DNA of 53,203 nucleotides from Actinomycetospora soli (GTDB lineage: Bacteria; Actinomycetota; Actinomycetes; Mycobacteriales; Pseudonocardiaceae), in assembly GCF_021026295.1 (NCBI RefSeq), contig NZ_JAJNDA010000027.1, positions 1 through 53,203 of the forward strand, in the 5' to 3' direction. Shown here one piece after another: positions 49,489-53,203 of the stretch. The position numbers were made by a program, and so were the translations under genes. Numbering within the stretch: position 1 is the first letter of the stretch; each line of letters opens with the position of its first letter. The notes below the pieces were generated by a model. That model had not been told where the DNA came from. It did no database searches and was given only the letters and a program-made list of their open reading frames with translations.

Positions 49489-49615
49489 AAGGTCGCGAGC
49501 CGGGCGACCGCGGCATCGACGTACGCGGGCTCGTCGTACATCTCGTAGTGGCCCGCGCCCTCGACCACCATGAGGTCGACGGGGTTCGGGGCGAGCTCCC
49601 AGAGCCGCAGGCCGG
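49437..49615 (-). pseudogene. Alpha/beta hydrolase, C-terminal remnant
   Basis: On the minus strand an open frame ending at the stop 49439-49437 reads APNPVDLMVVEGAGHYEMYD, then EPAYVDAAVARLATFYAEYL. This is the C-terminus, with catalytic His (GAGHYEMYD), of YcjY-type hydrolases. The N-terminal three quarters are missing, and at about 49615 the sequence joins a remnant of an unrelated gene on the plus strand. It overlaps the epimerase 3' end by 52 bases. Confidence 0.7.
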
Positions 49616-49735
49616 ACCACGCGGGACCGGGCGCTCGCGGTGCTGGCGGCCGAGTTCGACCGGCGCCTGACGCGCATCTCCCCGGGCGACCGGCAGGAAC
49701 TGCGGCGCATCCTCACCGACCTCGTCGGCCCCTGA
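49616..49735 (+). pseudogene. MarR-like regulator, C-terminal remnant
   Basis: A plus-strand frame reads TTRDRALAVLAAEFDRRLTR followed by ISPGDRQELRRILTDLVGP and a stop at 49735. This resembles the last helices of MarR-family regulators. There is no DNA-binding domain and no start. It directly abuts the hydrolase remnant, suggesting a deletion fused the two. Confidence 0.5.
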
Positions 49736-49744
49736 GGGACGGGT

Positions 49745-50640
49745 TCAGCCGGCGGACGTCGTCCAGGCGCGCACCCTCAGCATGGCGTCGGCGAACGCGG
49801 CCGGTGCCTCGTAGGGCAGGGCGTGGCCGACGTCGACGACGCGGTGCTCGTGGCGGCCCGTGAACATCCCGGCGTGGTCGGCGGTACCGCCGGGCTTGAG
49901 GGGATCGTCCGTGCCGTCGACCGTCACGGCGGGGACGGTGATCGGCGGACGTGCGGCCAGCGTGGCCTCCAGCGCCTCGTAGGCGGGGTCGCCGGCAGCG
50001 TTGCCGAGGGCGTGGCGGTAGGCGTGGGCCACGACGTCGACGAAGTCGGGGTTGTCGAACGCCTCGGCGGTGCGCGCGAAGAGGGCGTCGTCGAACCGCC
50101 AGCGGGGCGACCACTGGTGCCACAGCATCCGGCAGAGCTCCCGCCGGTGGGTCTCCAGTACAGCGCGACCCCGCTCGGACTGCAGCAGGTGCTGGTACCA
50201 GACGGCGTGCTCGAGGCCCGGGGCCTGCGGCCGGCGTTGGGCCGCGACGTCGATGACGTCGTAGCCGCCCAGGGCCACCAGGCCCGCGACCCGGTCGGGT
50301 CGGAGCGCGGCGAGCACGCAGGAGGCGAGGCCGCCCCAGTCGTAGCCGGCCACGACCGGTGCGTCGAGCGACAGCGCGTCGAGCAGGGCGAGCAGGTCGG
50401 AGCCGAGCGCGCGGCCTGCTGCCCGCTGCGCGGCGTCGTCGGGAACCGGAAGCGCGTCGGGCCGTGGCCCCGCAGCCAGGGCCGGACGACGCGGGCGCCC
50501 CGCGCGGTCAGCAGCGGGACGACCTCGTCGTAGGCGTGGACGTCGTAGGGGAAGCCGTGGGTGAGCACCACGGGCCACCCGTCGACCGGACCGTCGTCGA
50601 GGAAGGCGACCTCGAGGACGCCCGCCCGCACCGTGTGCAT
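49745..50640 (-). pseudogene. Alpha/beta hydrolase (epoxide hydrolase-like) with a frameshift
   Basis: The first 75 or so residues (MHTVRAGVLEVAFLDDGPVD, VLTHGFPYDVHAYDEVVPLL, RPWLRGHGPTRFRF..PRSGQQAA) are in one frame. The rest (LGSDLLALLDALSLDAPVVAGYDWGGLASCVLAAL, with nucleophile Asp in GYDWGG, and HALPYEAPAAFADAML with the His) is in another. The switch falls at about 50407-50414, GCGCGCGG, where removing two bases restores QAALGSDLLALLDAL. This looks like a CG dinucleotide slip. ATG 50640 follows GGAGGG. Either a recent pseudogene or a sequencing error. Confidence 0.75.
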
Positions 50641-50660
50641 GCCCGCACCCTCCACCGTGG

Positions 50661-50734
50661 CGCCCCCGGCAGGACTCGAACCTGCGACCTTGGCATTAGA
50701 AGGGCCTTGCTCTGTCCAGCTGAGCTACGGGGGC
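50661..50734 (-). tRNA. tRNA-Arg(TCT)
   Basis: A 74-nt tRNA on the minus strand. Acceptor GCCCCCG/CGGGGGC, D-arm GCTCAGCTGGACAGAGC, T-arm GCAGG-TTCGAGT-CCTGC. The anticodon loop is CTTCTAA, so the anticodon is TCT (Arg, AGA). The anticodon stem is weak: AGGCC against TGCCA gives only three pairs, with A-A and C-T mismatches at the ends. AGA is a rare codon in this GC-rich genome. Confidence 0.9.
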
Positions 50735-50793
50735 CGACCCGCGACCAGCGTAGTCGGGGTGGCCCGGATCGCAGCCGCTGCCCGAGGCGGCAC

Positions 50794-50799
50794 CTACCC
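50794..50799 (+). promoter_or_regulatory. -10 hexamer TACCCT, probable leaderless start
   Basis: TACCCT lies 7 bases before the GTG of the CopD/CtaG gene, with no Shine-Dalgarno sequence between. This is the usual layout of a leaderless actinobacterial transcript. Confidence 0.45.
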
Positions 50800-50806
50800 T
50801 GGTGGC

Positions 50807-52717
50807 GTGGCCCGACCGAGCACGCGCGACGCCGCGGTGCCCACCGACCCCGCGGACCGGCGCCCGTCCACCGCGTCGGCCGTGTTCTCCCAGGCCCTGC
50901 CCGGCGCGGCCGTGGCCGCCGTCGTGGCCCTCGCGCTCACCGCACTGTCCGGGGCGGAGACCTACGCCCGCCTCGGCCTGCCCGACCCGGGGCCCGTCGT
51001 CACCTACGGCCTCCCGGTGGTGCGGGCGCTCACCGAGTCGGCCGCCGTCGTCACCGTCGGCGCCCTGCTCCTCGCGGCCTTCCTCGTCCCGCCCCGCGGG
51101 CTCGGGTGGCTCGCCGCGGACGGCTACCGCGCGGTGCGCGTCGCCTCCTGGTCCGCCGCGGCCTGGGCCGGCGGGGCCCTGGTCACCGGGATCTTCGCGA
51201 TCGCGGACGCCTTCGCGCGCCCGCTCTCGGCAGTCCTGACGACGAGCACGCTGACCGAGTCCCTCGGCGGCCTCCCGGCGGCCCGCATCTGGTTCCTGAC
51301 GGCGGGTGTGGCCGTGTGCTGCGCGCTCGTCGCGCGTCTCGCCCTGTCCTGGCACGCGGCGGTGGGCGCCTTCGCGCTGGCCGTCCTCGGGGTGCTCCCG
51401 GCGGCGTTCGGTGGCCACTCGGGGACCGGCACGGCCCACGACGTGGCCATGAACAGCCTCGCGCTGCACGTGGTCGCGGCGGCGCTCTGGGTCGGGGGAC
51501 TGCTCGCGGTGCTCGTGCACGCCGTCGTGGGAGGAGCCGACCTCCCGACGGCCCTGGGACGGTTCTCGACGACGGCCTTCTGGTGCTGGGTGGTCCTCGC
51601 GCTCTCCGGGACCGTGAACGCCCTGCTCCGGGTGAACCCGGCCGATCTCCTCGTGAGCACCTACGGCCTGCTGCTGCTGGCGAAGGTCGCGGGCCTCGTC
51701 GTGCTCGGTGTCTTCGGAGCCGCGCACCGCACGCGGACGCTGCCCGACGTCGCGGCCGGCTCGCGCTCGGCGCTCGTACGCCTGGGCGGCGTCGAGGTCC
51801 TGATCATGTTCGCGACGGTGGGCGTGGCGGTCGCCCTCGGGCGGACGCCGCCGCCGGAGATGACGACGCCGCTGCCGAGCCGGGTCGAGGCACTGCTCGG
51901 GTACTCGCTGGACCGGCCGCTCGACCTGGTCGGCCTGGTGATGGACGCCCGACCGGATCTGCTGCTGGGAACCGCCGCGGTGGTCGCCGCGCTCGGATAC
52001 CTCGCCGGGGTGCGCCGGCTGTGTGCCCGCGGTGCGGTGTGGGCCGGACGGCGGACGGCCTCCTGGCTCGTGGGGTGTGCCGTCCTGCTCCTCGCGACGT
52101 CGAGCGGGATCGGCGCCTACGCACCGGCGCAGCTCAGCGTGCACATGATCCAGCAGGTCCTCGTCGCGTTCGTGGTCGCGCCGGCCTGGGTGCTCGGCCG
52201 CCCGGTGGCCCTGCTGCGGGCGGTCCGGCCGCCCGGGACCGACGAGCTGCCCGGCCCGGGGGAGTGGCTCCCGGCGCTGCGGCGCTCGCGGGTGGGTCGG
52301 TGGGCGACGGCCCCGGTGGTGGCGACCGTCGTCCTCGTCGGCACGGGCTGGGTGCTCGACGCCGGCGGGCTGTTCGACGCCCTGGTCCCCGAGCACGTGG
52401 GCCACCTGACGATGACGGTCGGGGCACTGGCCGCCGGGTGTCTGTTCGCGCGGGTCGTCGCGAACGCGACCCTCCCGGTACGCGCCCGGGTGGGCATGGT
52501 CGCCGTGGCCGTCGTCGGACAGGTCGCGCTCGCGGTGACCGTGGCCACGTCGTCCCGCGTCGTCGGGGCCGACCACTGGCGCCAGCTCGCGCTCCCGTTC
52601 GTGGACCGTGCCGTCGACCAGACCGCGGGTGGGTTCGTCCTCGGCGCGGCGGTGGTTCCGCTGCTCGCACTCCTCGTCGTGGCCCGCACCCGCTCCGACG
52701 TGCAGGTTTCGCGTTGA
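50807..52717 (+). CDS. CopD/CtaG-fusion membrane protein
   Basis: A 636-residue protein with about 14-16 transmembrane helices. The first half (residues 25-330) is a CopD-like copper-resistance domain: AVLTTSTLTESLGGLPAARIWFL, NSLALHVVAAALWVGGLLAVL, and LLLLAKVAGLVVLGVFGAAH. The second half (370-630) is the caa3-type cytochrome c oxidase assembly domain (CtaG): YAPAQLSVHMIQQVLVAFVVAPAWVLGRPVALL and PEHVGHLTMTVGALAAGCLF. This fusion is common in actinobacteria and is thought to move copper to the oxidase. GTG at 50807; no other start fits. Confidence 0.9.
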   Translation: MARPSTRDAAVPTDPADRRPSTASAVFSQALPGAAVAAVVALALTALSGAETYARLGLPDPGPVVTYGLPVVRALTESAAVVTVGALLLAAFLVPPRGLGWLAADGYRAVRVASWSAAAWAGGALVTGIFAIADAFARPLSAVLTTSTLTESLGGLPAARIWFLTAGVAVCCALVARLALSWHAAVGAFALAVLGVLPAAFGGHSGTGTAHDVAMNSLALHVVAAALWVGGLLAVLVHAVVGGADLPTALGRFSTTAFWCWVVLALSGTVNALLRVNPADLLVSTYGLLLLAKVAGLVVLGVFGAAHRTRTLPDVAAGSRSALVRLGGVEVLIMFATVGVAVALGRTPPPEMTTPLPSRVEALLGYSLDRPLDLVGLVMDARPDLLLGTAAVVAALGYLAGVRRLCARGAVWAGRRTASWLVGCAVLLLATSSGIGAYAPAQLSVHMIQQVLVAFVVAPAWVLGRPVALLRAVRPPGTDELPGPGEWLPALRRSRVGRWATAPVVATVVLVGTGWVLDAGGLFDALVPEHVGHLTMTVGALAAGCLFARVVANATLPVRARVGMVAVAVVGQVALAVTVATSSRVVGADHWRQLALPFVDRAVDQTAGGFVLGAAVVPLLALLVVARTRSDVQVSR

Positions 52718-53139
52718 CCGACCCCCGGTGAACGGGCCGTTTCGGCGGGGCGTAGTGTTCTCATCGCTCCCGGGGAACGGACGCCGAGCGGCCGGCCGGG
52801 AGAGCGGATCGACGATGAGGAGCTCTCCTCCGGGTCCGGTACAGTCGAAGACAGAGGCGCTCCGCCGGCTCCGAGCCGGGGAACGGACTGCCTCACCGGT
52901 CGCCTTCGGGCGGGCCGCGCCGGGGGTCGACCCCCCGGGAACGGGCCCGAATCGCTTCCGGTACAGTGGGAAACACCGCGAAGGAAACCGCCGGGAAATC
53001 GGCTGGTTAGAAACGCGTGTGGTCGTCCTTTGAGAACTCAACAGTGTGCTGACGTTTTGTGTTCTGGCCCCAAATATTTTTTGGGGTTTCTTTGAGTAGC
53101 TAGTTTTTGTCAGAGGTCTTGATTGGTCTCTAACGTTTT
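52718..53139 (+). promoter_or_regulatory. rRNA operon promoter and leader region
   Basis: No protein gene is present. Candidate -10 hexamers are TAGTGT (52753-52758) and two TACAGT (52840-52845 and 52962-52967). The last two lie in the same context TCCGGTACAGT, suggesting tandem promoters; -35 elements are weak. The leader becomes AT-rich and contains TTTGAGAACTCAACAGTGTG (53030-53049), a sequence typical of actinobacterial rrn leaders, and a CCCCAAA...TTTTGGGG hairpin (53069-53085). A GAACGGGCCGTT palindrome (52730-52741) resembles the core of the hairpin at 37822-37860. Confidence 0.75.
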
Positions 53140-53203
53140 TTGTTGGAGAGTTTGATCCTGGCTCAGGACGAACGCTGGCGGCGTGCTTAACACATGCAAG
53201 TCG
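53140..53203 (+). rRNA. 16S ribosomal RNA, 5' end (cut by window edge)
   Basis: AGAGTTTGATCCTGGCTCAG begins at 53147 (E. coli position 8), followed by GACGAACGCTGGCGGCGTGC and TTAACACATGCAAGTCG. The mature 5' end is estimated near 53140. Only about 64 bases are in the window. Confidence 0.97.

Overview
The window is very GC-rich, gene-dense DNA from an actinobacterium. WhiB3/WhiD-type, Bpa (proteasome activator), WS/DGAT and FadD proteins, frequent GTG starts and many 4-base start/stop overlaps point to the Pseudonocardiales (Pseudonocardia or Actinomycetospora-like). The genus is an inference. The right edge is the 5' end of a 16S rRNA gene preceded by its promoter and leader region. The left edge is the end of an IS21-type insertion sequence.

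Layout. 0-1.4 kb: IS21 end, tRNA-Lys, tRNA-His and a frameshifted cupin gene. 1.5-9.6 kb: orn; a lipid block (acyl-CoA dehydrogenase, FadD-type ligase, two-domain acyl-CoA reductase); an AraC regulator divergent from a flavin-dependent oxidoreductase. 9.7-11.7 kb: ATP-dependent DNA ligase and a DUF1206 membrane protein. 11.7-24.1 kb: a heptose and glycosyltransferase region (gmhB, GT9, two GT4-like genes, gmhA, hldE, SDR, second hldE, GT2). It is divergent from a compact rsbW-sigma-GT9-DUF1206 operon. 24.1-31.1 kb: malQ, a small hypothetical gene, recQ, topoisomerase IB, a STAS-HATPase fusion and bpa. 31.1-33.6 kb: a WhiB3-type regulator and an rsbV-rsbW-sigma module. 33.6-43.5 kb: a selenocysteine/formate dehydrogenase island (selB, selA, a permease, NrfD-like subunit, fdhB, fdhA with an in-frame UGA, and selC). 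43.7-46.6 kb: gluconate symporter and gluconokinase. 46.6-52.7 kb: WS/DGAT acyltransferase, deoxyribosyltransferase-like protein, epimerase, broken hydrolase and MarR remnants, tRNA-Arg, and a CopD/CtaG membrane protein. 52.7-53.2 kb: rrn leader and the start of 16S.

How the genes fit together. The selenium island is nearly self-contained: selC makes tRNA-Sec, SelA charges it, SelB delivers it, and fdhA has a UGA followed by a SECIS-like hairpin. selD is not in view. The heptose region encodes isomerase, kinase/adenylyltransferase and phosphatase of the NDP-heptose pathway plus several transferases, which is unexpected for a Gram-positive envelope. Four partner-switching loci (RsbW, STAS and sigma proteins) lie within about 20 kb, and three have candidate sigma-B/F-type promoters of the form GNNT-N15/16-GGGTAC/T.

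The most unusual feature is a set of interspersed short palindromic or tandem repeats. They occur between genes and also in frame inside genes: a 30-bp unit seen at three loci, a 15-bp TTCCCGACGNCGGGT motif, and two hairpin families. One repeat forms the C-terminus of SelA and appears to supply the ribosome binding site of selB.
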